Position numbers and translations under genes: made by a program. Below, piece after piece: positions 8,394 to 18,162 of a stretch of DNA of 64,000 bases. The stretch's first letter is position 1. Each line of letters opens with the position of its first letter. The notes beneath the pieces are model-generated. The model was not told where the DNA came from. It was given only the letters and a program-made list of their open reading frames with translations, and ran no database searches. Source of the stretch: Oscillospiraceae bacterium. GTDB lineage: Bacteria; Bacillota; Clostridia; Lachnospirales; Lachnospiraceae. The stretch covers positions 124,001 through 188,000 of the forward strand of contig JAETOO010000001.1 in the NCBI GenBank assembly GCA_021771715.1, read 5' to 3'.

Positions 8394-10205
8394 TTATGAA
8401 ATTCCTTCCACCGACACGACCGTCTGCACCTGCCGCAGCTCTCTCTTCAGATCGAGCTCCTCCGTCACGTCGAGCATCGGGCAGCCGTCCACGTCGAAGT
8501 GCACTCTGCGGATTCCGCTGCTGCGCACGCCCTCTGCGCCCGGGCGGGCGTGGTACGTGTTCCAGATCGTGCCGTCCTCATCCTCGACGTACGCATTGTG
8601 CCCGGTGCCGTACTCTCCCGGCACGCTTCTCGCCGACAGGATCGGGTAGCCGTTTTTCCGCCAGCTCGCGGGATCCAGCAGATCGCGTCCCTTCTGCGTC
8701 TCCAGATAGCCCACCACGTACGTATAGTCGACCAGTGCGCTCGAGAAGGTGAGGAACAGCCGCTCGCCGCGGATCAGCGCGAACGGTCCCTCGTCCACAA
8801 ACACATGGTTGTTCGCCCAGCCGAAGTCCGGCTTCGAGAGCACGACGGGATCGGTGAGAAGCCGCCACGGCTGCTCGGGATCCAGCTTTGCGATGTACAG
8901 CCACGCCCCGAGATCCTTTGGCAGGAACTGGCGCTGCGACCAGACTACGTAGTAGTCGCCCTCCCACGGGAAGCAGGTCATGTCGAGGGAAATCGTCTTG
9001 CCCATCTCACACAGGTAACTCCCGTCCCGTTTCAGGATGCGCTTCGGCGCCGACCAGTCGGCGCGGCACGCCGGGTTGCCGCCCTCGCGCAGCTCCATGA
9101 TGTGGCTCTCCTCACAGTAGAACTCTCCCGGGGTCGCGGCATGGAAAATGTAGAGTTTGCCGTTGATCTCATGAAATTCCGGCGCCCACAAAAGTCCGCC
9201 GATCCCCTCGTACGTCACGGAATCCAGCAGCAGGATCTCCTCCGCGTCCACCAGGCCGGCCAGCGTGTCCGACTCCCGGATATAGAGCGTGTGGTTGTCA
9301 TCGGCATCGTTCGTCGCGATAAAGTAATATTTTCCGTTCCAGCGCGCCACACAAGGATCCGCCCGGTTGTAGGCGATCGGAAACGGAAAATGCTCCTGGT
9401 GCACGGTTCCTGTCACGCGGTACTCTCCGGGGCGCGAAAAATCGATCCCGGCACAGTCCCAGTCCACCCGGCACGCCCGCCTGGTGCCGTCACTGTACTG
9501 CAGCACACCTGTCACCCGCGACAGCTCCCCGGCATTTTTCGCGCAGACCTTCTCCGGCACGGTTACGCCGACATTCTCCGGCGTCAGCAGCTTCTGCTTC
9601 AGGTAGACGGCCTCCGCCTCCGAGATCCCGACCACGGTTCCCGGCACGCAGCCCTCGATCTGCGCGCACAGACAGCCCTCGCCTGCCATTGCTTCCGTGC
9701 TGACTCTCTCCGCAAATGTTCCATCTCGCTCTGCCCCACGCTCGGCTGTCTCTGCAAACGCCCCATTCCGCTCCGCTTCACACCCGGCTGTCTCTGCAAA
9801 CGCCCCATTCCGCTCCGCTTCACACCCGGCAGCCTGCGCAGATGCTCCGCTTTGCTCTGCCTCGTCCGCCGATACTTCCTCGTAGACGATCAGGTCCTTC
9901 GATTTCCAGTGCAGCACGGTCGCGCCGCCCGCTTCCTCGTCGCCGTCGCCCTCGATCCTGACGGCGCGCACGCCGAACAGTCCGTCTGTTCTGCGGTACA
10001 GCACGGGATCACGCAGGCTCTTCGGATTCAGGCTCCAGTCCTCATTCTCCGTCGCCTTCGCAAACAGCACGCCGGAATTGTGGTTCAGCGGCACATATGG
10101 TCCGTCGCCTTCCCTCAGCGCCAAATGCATGCTGAACGCCAGTCTCTCCTCATAGTACAGTGCCTGATCCGGCTTTCTGGTGTAACACATCAGTTCATAT
10201 CTCAT
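8394..10205 (-). CDS. family 43 glycoside hydrolase (arabinofuranosidase/xylosidase type), first paralogue
   Basis: The ATG at 10203-10205 is chosen because AGGAGA sits 8 nt before it; a longer frame would overlap the upstream gene. The 603-residue protein has an N-terminal beta-rich part (about 1-270) and a five-bladed GH43 propeller. RADPCVARWNGKYYF holds the catalytic base Asp, ITLDMTCF the modulating Asp and VDEGPFAL the acid Glu. There is no signal peptide, so substrates are imported. An Ala/Glu-rich minisatellite interrupts the N-terminal part. It is about the same length as, and clearly paralogous to, the next gene upstream. It likely removes arabinose or xylose side chains. Confidence 0.88.
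   Translation of the reverse strand: MRYELMCYTRKPDQALYYEERLAFSMHLALREGDGPYVPLNHNSGVLFAKATENEDWSLNPKSLRDPVLYRRTDGLFGVRAVRIEGDGDEEAGGATVLHWKSKDLIVYEEVSADEAEQSGASAQAAGCEAERNGAFAETAGCEAERNGAFAETAERGAERDGTFAERVSTEAMAGEGCLCAQIEGCVPGTVVGISEAEAVYLKQKLLTPENVGVTVPEKVCAKNAGELSRVTGVLQYSDGTRRACRVDWDCAGIDFSRPGEYRVTGTVHQEHFPFPIAYNRADPCVARWNGKYYFIATNDADDNHTLYIRESDTLAGLVDAEEILLLDSVTYEGIGGLLWAPEFHEINGKLYIFHAATPGEFYCEESHIMELREGGNPACRADWSAPKRILKRDGSYLCEMGKTISLDMTCFPWEGDYYVVWSQRQFLPKDLGAWLYIAKLDPEQPWRLLTDPVVLSKPDFGWANNHVFVDEGPFALIRGERLFLTFSSALVDYTYVVGYLETQKGRDLLDPASWRKNGYPILSARSVPGEYGTGHNAYVEDEDGTIWNTYHARPGAEGVRSSGIRRVHFDVDGCPMLDVTEELDLKRELRQVQTVVSVEGIS
9744..9827 (-). repeat. 42-nt in-frame tandem repeat within the GH43 gene
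   Basis: Two identical 42-nt copies (9744-9785 and 9786-9827) with degenerate copies on both sides encode a 14-residue unit of the form GCEAERNGAFAETA. The period is a multiple of three, so the reading frame is kept. The insertion falls in the N-terminal part, before the propeller. Confidence 0.9.
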
Positions 10206-10240
10206 CTCTTCTGTCTCCTGAAATTTGTCTCTTCTCATTT

Positions 10241-12064
10241 TTAAATACTGTTCGCCGTATCTTCTCCACACACTTCCACTCTCATCTTTACCTCCCGAAG
10301 CGCAGGATTCAGATCCCGCTCCGCTGACAGATCGAAAACGGGGCGGCCGTCGATCGCAAAATGTACCCGGCGGATTCCGTCACAGCGAATGACATGGTCG
10401 AGCGCATCCTCCGCATGGTAGGCGATCATCAGATTCCCCAGATCGTCCGTGAAGAAGGAATTGTGACCCGGCCCGTACTCACCGTCCACAGAGTAGAAGG
10501 AGAGCACCGGCACACCGCTCTTCTTCCAGCTCGACAGACACAGCAGGTCATCGTCCTCCGCTGCCGTCAGCAGTCCCAGCACATACGTGTAGCTGTTCGC
10601 CGATCCGCCGGAATACGTCAGGTAAACTCTGCCGTCCTTCACGAAGCTGTACGGGCCCTCGTTGTTGATCGTGCCGCTCACATTTTCCCAGCCGAGCAGC
10701 GGCCTGGTAAGCAGCACCGGATCGCTGGTCAGCTGCCAGGGTGCGCGCTCATCGACTGTCGCAATGTAGAGCATCGAGCCCGTGTCCGCCGGTGTCCCGA
10801 TGTGTCTGCGGTAGGACCAGATCACATAGGAGCGGCCACCCGCCCACAGGTACGTCATGTCCAGCGTGATCCCCTCCTCGCGGGTGCAGAGGACACTTCC
10901 ATCCTTTCTTCGAATCCGGACCGGCTCCTCCCAGTCCTCCGGATTTATGATATCTCCGCCTTTTTTCAGCCTCATCAGATGGCACTGCGGACCCCAGATC
11001 CGGTCGCTCACCGCAAACAGGATATACAGCTCGCCGCCGATCACATGAAATTCCGGGGCCCAGAACGTCTGCCAGAACCGTCCCTGCGCATCCCGGCCGA
11101 GGATCAAGTGTTCTTTCGGCTGCTTCCTGCCTCCAGCGAGCTGTTTCTCCAGCTGCACTCCGGCTTTGGGGGAGGCGCATACCTGTGTGCCGTTCGCCTG
11201 TTCCCCATTTATCAGCTTTGCGTCCTGCGCCGCGCCATTCTCCTGCAGCCCGAAAAGTCCGGCCACATCGTCCGCCACCCGCACGTACAGGCCGACATCG
11301 TCCGTGTTGTCATTGGTCGCGATAAAGTAATATCTGCCCTTCCACGGGAGGATGACCGGATCGCCGTAGCCGCGGGCGACCGGGAACGGGTACGCTCTGT
11401 TTTGCACTGTGCCGCTGATCTCGTACGTCCCCTTCTTTCCAAAATCAATCCCGTCCGTCTCCCAGCGCACTTTCTTCTGTGACGTGGAACCGTCCGAGTA
11501 AACGGCGGTCGCCTCCGTCCCGGCCACCTCGCCCGCACTGCGCACCCGAATGCAGTCCGGCACACGGACTTCCGTATTGTAAATCCTGCTCCAGCGCTGC
11601 ACAATCCGGTCACACAAATTCGCGCCGATCTCCACACAGCCTCCCGGAATAGCTCCCTCCGGGATACTGGCTGCTATATGCCCTGTCTCTGCGCCTGCCG
11701 CCTGCTCCACCAGCCCAACGAACCGAAACTCCACGAAATCCTCCGTCGTCCAGCACAGCACCTTCCCGCGGCTCTCTGCATCCTCGCTCCCGTCCTCCTC
11801 GACGCGCTCCGCGACGATTCCGTAGCCGCCGCCGGGCAGTGCAAATGCGCGCGGATTTTTCACTCCCTTCGGACAAATCGTGTCCGCCCCGCTGATCGTC
11901 CCGGGCGCAAACAAAATCCCGTAATTCTGATGTAATGCCTGATAGACCCTTCCGTCCCAGCTGTACGCCAGATGAATGCTGCGCGCCAGGCCGTCCGGGT
12001 AATCCTCCGGGCGCACCTCCCTCGTGTACAGCAGCAAGCTTGCCTTTCTCTCCTGATATTCCAT
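10241..12064 (-). CDS. family 43 glycoside hydrolase, second paralogue
   Basis: This 607-residue protein has the same architecture as the downstream gene. The N-terminal domain opens with a YTRxxxPxDY-like stretch and a ...NYGILFA loop matching NSGVLFA in the paralogue. The GH43 propeller has GYGDPVILPWKGRYYF (base Asp), ITLDMTYL (modulating Asp) and NNEGPYSF (acid Glu). AGGAGGAG precedes the ATG. It is about 40% or more similar by eye to its neighbour, which suggests tandem duplication and divergence of specificity. A unique insert of about 50 residues follows the first propeller blade. Cytosolic arabinofuranosidase/xylosidase activity is expected; the exact linkage is not readable from sequence. 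Confidence 0.88.
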   Translation of the reverse strand: MEYQERKASLLLYTREVRPEDYPDGLARSIHLAYSWDGRVYQALHQNYGILFAPGTISGADTICPKGVKNPRAFALPGGGYGIVAERVEEDGSEDAESRGKVLCWTTEDFVEFRFVGLVEQAAGAETGHIAASIPEGAIPGGCVEIGANLCDRIVQRWSRIYNTEVRVPDCIRVRSAGEVAGTEATAVYSDGSTSQKKVRWETDGIDFGKKGTYEISGTVQNRAYPFPVARGYGDPVILPWKGRYYFIATNDNTDDVGLYVRVADDVAGLFGLQENGAAQDAKLINGEQANGTQVCASPKAGVQLEKQLAGGRKQPKEHLILGRDAQGRFWQTFWAPEFHVIGGELYILFAVSDRIWGPQCHLMRLKKGGDIINPEDWEEPVRIRRKDGSVLCTREEGITLDMTYLWAGGRSYVIWSYRRHIGTPADTGSMLYIATVDERAPWQLTSDPVLLTRPLLGWENVSGTINNEGPYSFVKDGRVYLTYSGGSANSYTYVLGLLTAAEDDDLLCLSSWKKSGVPVLSFYSVDGEYGPGHNSFFTDDLGNLMIAYHAEDALDHVIRCDGIRRVHFAIDGRPVFDLSAERDLNPALREVKMRVEVCGEDTANSI

Positions 12065-12130
12065 ATCTCCTCCTGCATTTTTGACAACATTTTCGCTCTC
12101 TATAGCTATCCTTCATCCAAAAGAATGTAT

Positions 12131-12168
12131 AAAAAGCCGCTCACCTAACAATCACATGTTTCCGGCTT
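12131..12168 (-). terminator. weak intrinsic terminator after the GH39 gene
   Basis: On the minus strand AAGCCG pairs with CGGCTT over a loop of 23 nt, followed by TTTTTATA. The stem is short, so termination may be partial and allow read-through into the GH43 pair. Confidence 0.4.
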
Positions 12169-12180
12169 ACCGCCCACATA

Positions 12181-13692
12181 TCATCTGCGGATACACCTCT
12201 CGTAGGAATAGCCCCGATCCGAGCGCAGCTCCGCCGGGATACTCTCAAAATAGACTACGCCAAATTCTTTTACCGTAAAATCCAGCCGGATGCACTCTCC
12301 CCCGTCTCCCAAAACACTCACCTCTCTTGTCTCGAGCAGCGGCACTGCGGCCTCCCTGAGCATGGCGAGCTCCTCCGCCGTCAGCGACGAGGGCTCTCCC
12401 AGGTCGTGCCATACCTTCAGCGGATTGCAGGTCTCCTCGTCCACCGTCCGCGTCAGCAGGCAGTACCGGCCCGGATCGCACGGCAGGCAAAGCGAGAGCT
12501 GCAGCGCTTCCCCTGTCCGCTCATTGTGCCGGTTCCAGGCCACCCCGCAGTAGCCTCCGTCCTCCTTCTTTACGATCACGCAGTCGTCGTCCTTGTAGAC
12601 GCACGCACCGCCCTTCTCCTTCAGTTTCTTATAGAACACAAACGTCCAGAAGGTCGGCTTCGGGATGCAGCCGTCCGCCACGAGGCCGAAGCCTCCGTGA
12701 AACGGCGTAAACGGTACACCCTGCTCCTCAAACACATCCCCAAACGTCCAGTAGGAGTAGGATTCGTTGTCATCGCCGAGCCGTGAGAGCTGCTGCGCGA
12801 TGTAGGCGGCGTTCTGGTTCGTGTCGTGCGTCGGGCAGTTCGGGATGTAGGAGGTGTTGAACTCCGTAATGTGGATCTGCAGGCCGCGGTACTCCGGATA
12901 GCGGTCGATGATCTCCCGCGTCGTGTGCAGGTTCGCAAAGCCAATCTCCGGCTCGGACAGGTTCACATAGCCGTAGTGTCCCGCGCGCTCCGGGAAATCC
13001 GTCGTGTAGTGGTGCCGCGTCACAAAGTCCAGAGGAATCCGGTTCTCGTGGCAATACGCCATAAACGCGCCGATCCACAGCTCATCCGTGCCGCCGCAGA
13101 CCGCCGGGCCGCCCACCCGGAACCGCGCGTCCACCGATTTCACCGCGTCAAAGGTCACACGGAACAGGTGAAAATACTCCTGCATGTCCGCGTCCTTCCA
13201 GAACCCGCACAGGTTCGGCTCATTCCAGACCTCCACCGGCCAGGTGACGACCTCCTCCCGGCCGTACCGCGCGATCAGGTGCTCCAGCAGCGCCCTCACA
13301 AGCCCGCTCCAGCGCGCATAGTCCTTAGGCGGCGTCACATTTCCCTTCCAGTAGAAGACCGTCTGCTTGCCGCCCGCCATCTTTTCCGGCATAAAGCCGA
13401 GCTCCAAAAACGGCGCCAGCCCCAATTCCCGGTAGCTGTCCATCACGCGGTCCAGATACGTAAAATTGTATTCCGGCGTCCCGTCCTCCGCTTCCTGGTA
13501 AATCGCCATATCGTCGCAGAACAGCCCGTGCCCGCGGATATGCGAAAACCCGATCCAATCCTGCACCAGCTTCAGCTGTTCCTGGTACTCCTTCGTCAGC
13601 GCAAGCCCCATTCTCCCGGTGCCGATGCAGTAATCCACCGCGTTGTGAAACACCGCCCTCTGCCCCGGGTCCACCAAAATCGTCCTCTTCAT
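12181..13692 (-). CDS. family 39 glycoside hydrolase (beta-xylosidase type)
   Basis: This 503-residue cytosolic TIM-barrel enzyme of clan GH-A has its acid/base Glu at 158 in EVWNEPN and its nucleophile Glu at 277 in HITEFNTSY. N-terminal RGHGLFCDD and the HHYT loop are typical of GH39 beta-xylosidases. A C-terminal beta-sandwich follows from about residue 370. GGAGGG precedes the ATG. It is cotranscribed with the GH51 gene (69-nt gap). With GH51 and GH43 it would finish hydrolysis of imported arabinoxylan- or pectin-derived oligosaccharides; related members act on other beta-linked sugars, so the substrate is not certain. Confidence 0.9.
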   Translation of the reverse strand: MKRTILVDPGQRAVFHNAVDYCIGTGRMGLALTKEYQEQLKLVQDWIGFSHIRGHGLFCDDMAIYQEAEDGTPEYNFTYLDRVMDSYRELGLAPFLELGFMPEKMAGGKQTVFYWKGNVTPPKDYARWSGLVRALLEHLIARYGREEVVTWPVEVWNEPNLCGFWKDADMQEYFHLFRVTFDAVKSVDARFRVGGPAVCGGTDELWIGAFMAYCHENRIPLDFVTRHHYTTDFPERAGHYGYVNLSEPEIGFANLHTTREIIDRYPEYRGLQIHITEFNTSYIPNCPTHDTNQNAAYIAQQLSRLGDDNESYSYWTFGDVFEEQGVPFTPFHGGFGLVADGCIPKPTFWTFVFYKKLKEKGGACVYKDDDCVIVKKEDGGYCGVAWNRHNERTGEALQLSLCLPCDPGRYCLLTRTVDEETCNPLKVWHDLGEPSSLTAEELAMLREAAVPLLETREVSVLGDGGECIRLDFTVKEFGVVYFESIPAELRSDRGYSYERCIRR

Positions 13693-13761
13693 ATTCCCTC
13701 CGTCATTCTTCTATTCTTACGATTCTTTTCAGAACCTTCTTCGCCCTGCCCAAACAGTTTA

Positions 13762-15270
13762 TTACAAAATCCTCACCGCCGCAATACTGCACGGCGGCAG
13801 CGTCACGTTCACGCCGCGCTCCGTCCGCTGCAGACCGGTGAGCTCCTCCTCGTGTACCACGTCCGGCTGCTCAAAGCTGTTGTACGCATTGACTCTGCCG
13901 TGCAGCAGCGTCCCCGCCGCCTTCTTCGGCTCTCGCTCGTCAAACAGCACCTCGACCCTGGCTTCCCGGTCCAATGACACATTTGCAAGAGTGACTGTGA
14001 GCACGCCGTCCGCATCCACAGAGGCAGACTGCTGGAGCTGAGGCATCCGGAAGCGGTCGTCCCCGGTCAGCTCCATCTCCTCCCCGGCGAAAGCGCCGGG
14101 CACGAGCGAGGCGCCCTGGTGCGTCCGGTACATGTGGAACACGTACCACGTGGGCGTCAGCACCAGCTCCGGGCCGTCCGTCAGGATCACCGACTGCAGC
14201 ACGTTCACGATCTGCGCAATGCACGCCATCCGCACCCGGTCACAGTGCCGGTTAAAGATATTCAGGGTGAGCGCCGCCACCATCGCGTCCCGCATCGTGT
14301 TCTGCTGGTAGAGATAGTCCGGGTTCGTCCCCGGCTCCGCATCGTGCCAGCAGCCCCACTCGTCGATCATCATCCCGATCCGCTTTTGGGGGTCGTACCG
14401 GTCCATGATCGCCCCGTGACGCCGGATCAGCTCCTCGATCCCCAGCGCGCGGTTCAGCGTGTACCAGTAGTCCTCCTGCGTGAACCTGGTCGCGCTGCCC
14501 TTGTGCGGCCCTTTCTCCGCCCCGCAGTAGTAGTGCACGGAATACCCGTCCATGTACCCGTGCGCCTCCCTGGGAGCCGGCTCCCGGAAGCACTCGCGGA
14601 ACACCCGCTCGGTCCAGTCGTAATCGTCCGCGTTCGCGCCGCCGCAGATCCGCGCAATCGGTGCCTGTCTGTCGTACGTGCGCACAAAGGTCTGGTATCT
14701 CCGGTACAGATGCGCGTAATACTCCGGCACCATATTGCCGCCGCAGCCCCAGTTCTCATTTCCCACGCCGAAGTAGTCGAGCCGCCACGGCTTCTCCTGC
14801 CCGTTCGCCCGGCGCAGCTCGGCCATCGTCGAGCCCTTTTCTGCTGTCATGTACTCCACCCAATCGCTCATCTCGCGGACCGTGCCGCTGCCGACATTCC
14901 CGCAGATGTACGGCTTGCAGCCAATCTGACGGCACAGCTCAAAAAACTCATGCGTCCCAAAGCGGTTGTCCTCGACGTCCCCGCCCCAGCTGCTGTTCAC
15001 CATCCTGCGGCGCTGCTCCTTCGGGCCGATCCCGTCCTCCCAGTGGTACTCATCCGCAAAGCAGCCGCCCGGCCACCGCAGCACCGGGACCTGCAGCTTA
15101 CACAGCGCGTCCACCACATCTGTCCGCATCCCGTTCACGTTCGGGATCTCCGAATCCTCGCCAACATACAGCCCGCCGTAAATGCATCTGCCCAGATGCT
15201 CGCTGAAATGGCCATAGATCTCCGGCTCAATCGTTCCCTTTTTGTCTGTCTCGTGAATATAAAGTCTCAT
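13762..15270 (-). CDS. family 51 alpha-L-arabinofuranosidase
   Basis: The 502-residue length and sequence match intracellular GH51 arabinofuranosidases. The acid/base Glu is at 172 in [11 protein letters not shown] and the nucleophile Glu at 304 in [27 protein letters not shown] at about 66-82 is a strong family signature. A C-terminal beta-sandwich follows the barrel. There is no signal peptide. GAGAGGTGA lies before the ATG, just after the terminator of the importer operon, so this gene starts the GH51-GH39 unit. It releases L-arabinose from arabinan or arabinoxylan fragments. Confidence 0.95.
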   Translation of the reverse strand: MRLYIHETDKKGTIEPEIYGHFSEHLGRCIYGGLYVGEDSEIPNVNGMRTDVVDALCKLQVPVLRWPGGCFADEYHWEDGIGPKEQRRRMVNSSWGGDVEDNRFGTHEFFELCRQIGCKPYICGNVGSGTVREMSDWVEYMTAEKGSTMAELRRANGQEKPWRLDYFGVGNENWGCGGNMVPEYYAHLYRRYQTFVRTYDRQAPIARICGGANADDYDWTERVFRECFREPAPREAHGYMDGYSVHYYCGAEKGPHKGSATRFTQEDYWYTLNRALGIEELIRRHGAIMDRYDPQKRIGMMIDEWGCWHDAEPGTNPDYLYQQNTMRDAMVAALTLNIFNRHCDRVRMACIAQIVNVLQSVILTDGPELVLTPTWYVFHMYRTHQGASLVPGAFAGEEMELTGDDRFRMPQLQQSASVDADGVLTVTLANVSLDREARVEVLFDEREPKKAAGTLLHGRVNAYNSFEQPDVVHEEELTGLQRTERGVNVTLPPCSIAAVRIL

Positions 15271-15310
15271 ACGCTCTCACCTCTCTGTCTCTCCATTTCC
15301 CAGCGCTTCT

Positions 15311-15340
15311 AAAAAGGGGAGACAGCTGCGCCGCCTCCCC
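15311..15340 (-). terminator. intrinsic terminator of the pectin-fragment importer operon
   Basis: On the minus strand GGGGAG pairs with CTCCCC around a GC-rich loop and is followed by TTTTT. It lies directly after the binding-protein stop and ahead of the GH51 gene. Confidence 0.75.
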
Positions 15341-15391
15341 GATTTTTCATAATACAATCATTCTCTTCCCGGCGATGCCGCCGCAGATCGC

Positions 15392-17095
15392 TTACTCTGC
15401 CGCCTGTCTCGCCTCGATCACCGGCTGATACTTCGCCGTGTCAAACTCGACGAGCTGCTCCCAGCCAAGGCCGTTCAGCGTCTCGCACATCTCATCCCAG
15501 AGCGATTCAAACTCTGCGTCATCCGCTGCAAAGATTGCCTTCCAGGAAGTATCCTTGATCAGATCGCCGCACTGGCTGCGGATCAACGCCGTGTCGGTAT
15601 CATCAATCGCCAGGGACAGGTTTACGCTCGGAACCGGATCCAGCATTCCGTTTGCCTTCAGATACTCTACCTCATTTGCCGCGCCGAACTTCTCGGACCA
15701 CTCCTTGTTCGTCGCCGTGTCGTTTGCCTCTAGGAACGATGCCCAGTAATCGCTGTTCACCGTCTCGCCGGTCTCCGGGTTCATCTCAATTGATGCTACC
15801 AGCCACTGATTTACCTGGTTATTTCCGTCGTTCCATGTGCCGCCGCCCAGCTCCTCCGGCACCTGAAGCTCCGCGGAGAAACGGGTCATGCCTTCCGGTG
15901 TCAGCGTGTAGGTGCCATCCTCATTGACTGTATAAATAAGGCCCTCCTGGCCGACGTGCTGCATAGTCAGACCTTCCGGCGAGCACAGCCAGTCAAAGAA
16001 CTCCAGAATGCGGAGCTTCTCATCCTCAGAGACATTCGAGCCGATGCCCCATACACGGCCGTCGCCGTAGTACGTGTCAGACGGCTGGAATACATTCATA
16101 TCACCCACCGGAATACCGCGGTAGTTCTCGCGCGCCTCGCCCTTCTCCGGAGAGTTCCAGAAGCCGTACTGCCAGTTGTACCAGAACAGATGCACTCTCT
16201 TCTGTCTCATCTTGTCGCACGCCGCATTCCAGTCCTGCGTCGCAGAATCCGGGTCCACCAGGCCCATCTGATTTGCCTTGTAGAAGAAGTTCAGCATCTT
16301 GTAGTATGCGCCCTCCTTGTCGGTCAGCGGAACAATAGAATTATCCACGCCGATCAGGACGGAGCCGTTTACCTCCTGGCCGTACCACTTTGTGAGCTGA
16401 TTGACCGTCTCAATGCTGGTGCTATCCCAGTCCGGCCACAGGCTCAGCGCGTACGCATTGTCGCCTGCCTCATTCGTGGGGTGCGCATCCTGAATCTGCC
16501 TCAGCACATCCAGCAGATCGTCCAGATTCTTCATCTCCGGAGCTCCGATCTCCGTATAGTAATCCCACGCCAGTCTCGGCATCGAGGCCACGGTGTCCTC
16601 CTTGTATTCTGTCGGCCCGTTGGAGTTCATCTCCGCCGGGATCGCGTACGTGCCGGTGTTGCCGAGCGCCTCATTCATCGCCGTGTTGAACAGATTGATC
16701 TGCTCCTCGTACTTCATGATGTTGGGGTAGTTCGGCAGATCCGCAGAGATGTCCATGACCAGCCCTACGTCCACACAGTCCTGCATATCGGCATTGTCGA
16801 GGATGATGATATCGCCGAGGTCGCCGGACGCACATCTCGTCTGGTACAGGGACGCCGCGTCTCCGGACACCTGCGGTGCAATGATGTTCAGCTCGATGTT
16901 GAAGCGGTCCTTGATCTCCTTCGCGTACCATCCGGTCTGGATGCCCTGAAAATTCGCCGCCACATCGTACACCTCAAGCTGCAGCAGCTCCTCGTGGTTC
17001 ACCTCCGGCGCCTCCGCAGAAGCAACGCCCGAGAGCAGGCTGGTCGATGCAACTGCCGCTGCCATCGCCATTGATAACATGTTTCTCTTTTTCAT
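15392..17095 (-). CDS. large extracellular solute-binding protein (LipO/YtcQ-like)
   Basis: This 567-residue binding protein is of the longer type that accompanies YteP/YtcP permeases. The N-terminal export signal (residues 1-27) ends in ASA, a signal peptidase I site, and contains no Cys, so a lipobox is absent; this is unusual for a binding protein of a single-membrane bacterium. The mature domain contains LWPDWDS and WYNWQYGFWNSPEKGE-like aromatic stretches suited to oligosaccharide binding. AGGAGG precedes the ATG. It is the third gene of the permease-permease-binding protein operon. The likely ligand is an unsaturated rhamnogalacturonan or arabino-oligosaccharide (inferred from neighbours). 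Confidence 0.9.
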   Translation of the reverse strand: MKKRNMLSMAMAAAVASTSLLSGVASAEAPEVNHEELLQLEVYDVAANFQGIQTGWYAKEIKDRFNIELNIIAPQVSGDAASLYQTRCASGDLGDIIILDNADMQDCVDVGLVMDISADLPNYPNIMKYEEQINLFNTAMNEALGNTGTYAIPAEMNSNGPTEYKEDTVASMPRLAWDYYTEIGAPEMKNLDDLLDVLRQIQDAHPTNEAGDNAYALSLWPDWDSTSIETVNQLTKWYGQEVNGSVLIGVDNSIVPLTDKEGAYYKMLNFFYKANQMGLVDPDSATQDWNAACDKMRQKRVHLFWYNWQYGFWNSPEKGEARENYRGIPVGDMNVFQPSDTYYGDGRVWGIGSNVSEDEKLRILEFFDWLCSPEGLTMQHVGQEGLIYTVNEDGTYTLTPEGMTRFSAELQVPEELGGGTWNDGNNQVNQWLVASIEMNPETGETVNSDYWASFLEANDTATNKEWSEKFGAANEVEYLKANGMLDPVPSVNLSLAIDDTDTALIRSQCGDLIKDTSWKAIFAADDAEFESLWDEMCETLNGLGWEQLVEFDTAKYQPVIEARQAAE

Positions 17096-17231
17096 CTGAA
17101 AATCCTCCTTTTATTATTTGCGCTGCCGGAGTGATCCGGCCGCGCTTGTGCACTGTAGTATCCGCCGCTGCTGCTCACGCATCGCAAGACACGCGGCTGT
17201 TCATAGACGGTGGAAACAGGAAAGGCAACCG

Positions 17232-18146
17232 TCAGCCCTTCACCGCGCCTACCATAATCCCCTTCACAAAGTATTTCTGGAAGATCGGGTAGACCAGCAT
17301 GATCGGCACCACGACAATGATCGTGACCGTCATGCGCACGCTCGTCGCAGTCTGCGCCGTCGACGCAGCTGCCGCAAGGGAATTACCTCCGCTCGAGCTG
17401 TTCGCGAGCGCCTTCAGGGAGCTCGCCTGGTTCAGATACTGGTACAGGATAAACTGCAGCGAATACAGCTTCGTGTTCGTCATCAGCAGCAGCGTGTCCT
17501 GGAATGCATTCCACTGGTTGACCGCGGAGAAGATCGCCACCGTCGCCATGATCGGCTTGATCACCGGCACCATGATCCTCGTGAAGATCGTCATTGTCCC
17601 TGCCCCGTCGATCTCCGCCGCCTCCTGCAGCTCCCGCGGCACGGACTCCACGAAGGTCTTGGTCAGGATTACGTTGAACGGGGACACGATCGCCGGGAGA
17701 ATGTAGCCCCAGAAATTGTTCGTCAGGTGCAGGTTCATCATGGTCAGATACCACGGAATGATGCCGGCGTTAAAGTACATCGTGGCTACCATCATCCGGT
17801 ACCAGAGCTTTCTGTGCCACACATCCTGTGTGAACATGAAGCCGAGGAATGCCGAAGCGCCCACCGTGCAGACGGTTCCGATGACCGTTCTCGACACTGA
17901 AATGAACGTTGCCTGAAACAGTCCGTCAATCTGCAGCGCGCTGACATAGTTTTTAAAATGGATCCCCTGCGGCCAGAAGAGGATGACGCCTCTCGCGCTC
18001 AGATCGTTCGCACTGATCGTGTTGATGAATATGTAGTAGAACGGGTAGACGCAGACCAGCGCACACAGGATAAAAATGATGTAACAGCACACACCTACCA
18101 TCCGGTCTCCGAAGCTCTGCTTCATTTTTGTCTTGCTTTTCTTCAT
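17232..18146 (-). CDS. carbohydrate ABC transporter permease, YtcP type
   Basis: The ATG at 18144-18146 is chosen because AGGAGGG lies 8 nt upstream; a longer frame would run into the partner gene. The 304-residue protein has a first membrane segment at about residues 17-38, the EAAEIDGAG transport motif, and the C-terminal KYFVKGIMVGAVKG tail shared by YtcP/LplC-type subunits. A Ser/Gly-rich loop (LANSSSGGNSLAAAAS) near the C-terminal third is probably extracellular. It pairs with the upstream YteP-type permease. Confidence 0.92.
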   Translation of the reverse strand: MKKSKTKMKQSFGDRMVGVCCYIIFILCALVCVYPFYYIFINTISANDLSARGVILFWPQGIHFKNYVSALQIDGLFQATFISVSRTVIGTVCTVGASAFLGFMFTQDVWHRKLWYRMMVATMYFNAGIIPWYLTMMNLHLTNNFWGYILPAIVSPFNVILTKTFVESVPRELQEAAEIDGAGTMTIFTRIMVPVIKPIMATVAIFSAVNQWNAFQDTLLLMTNTKLYSLQFILYQYLNQASSLKALANSSSGGNSLAAAASTAQTATSVRMTVTIIVVVPIMLVYPIFQKYFVKGIMVGAVKG

Positions 18147-18162
18147 TGTACTGTCCCTCCTG

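Noticed and set aside
9744-9827. Possible CRISPR array
   Set aside because: The copies are directly adjacent with no unique spacers and lie in frame in a coding region. The same holds for the arrays in the CapA-like and helicase genes.
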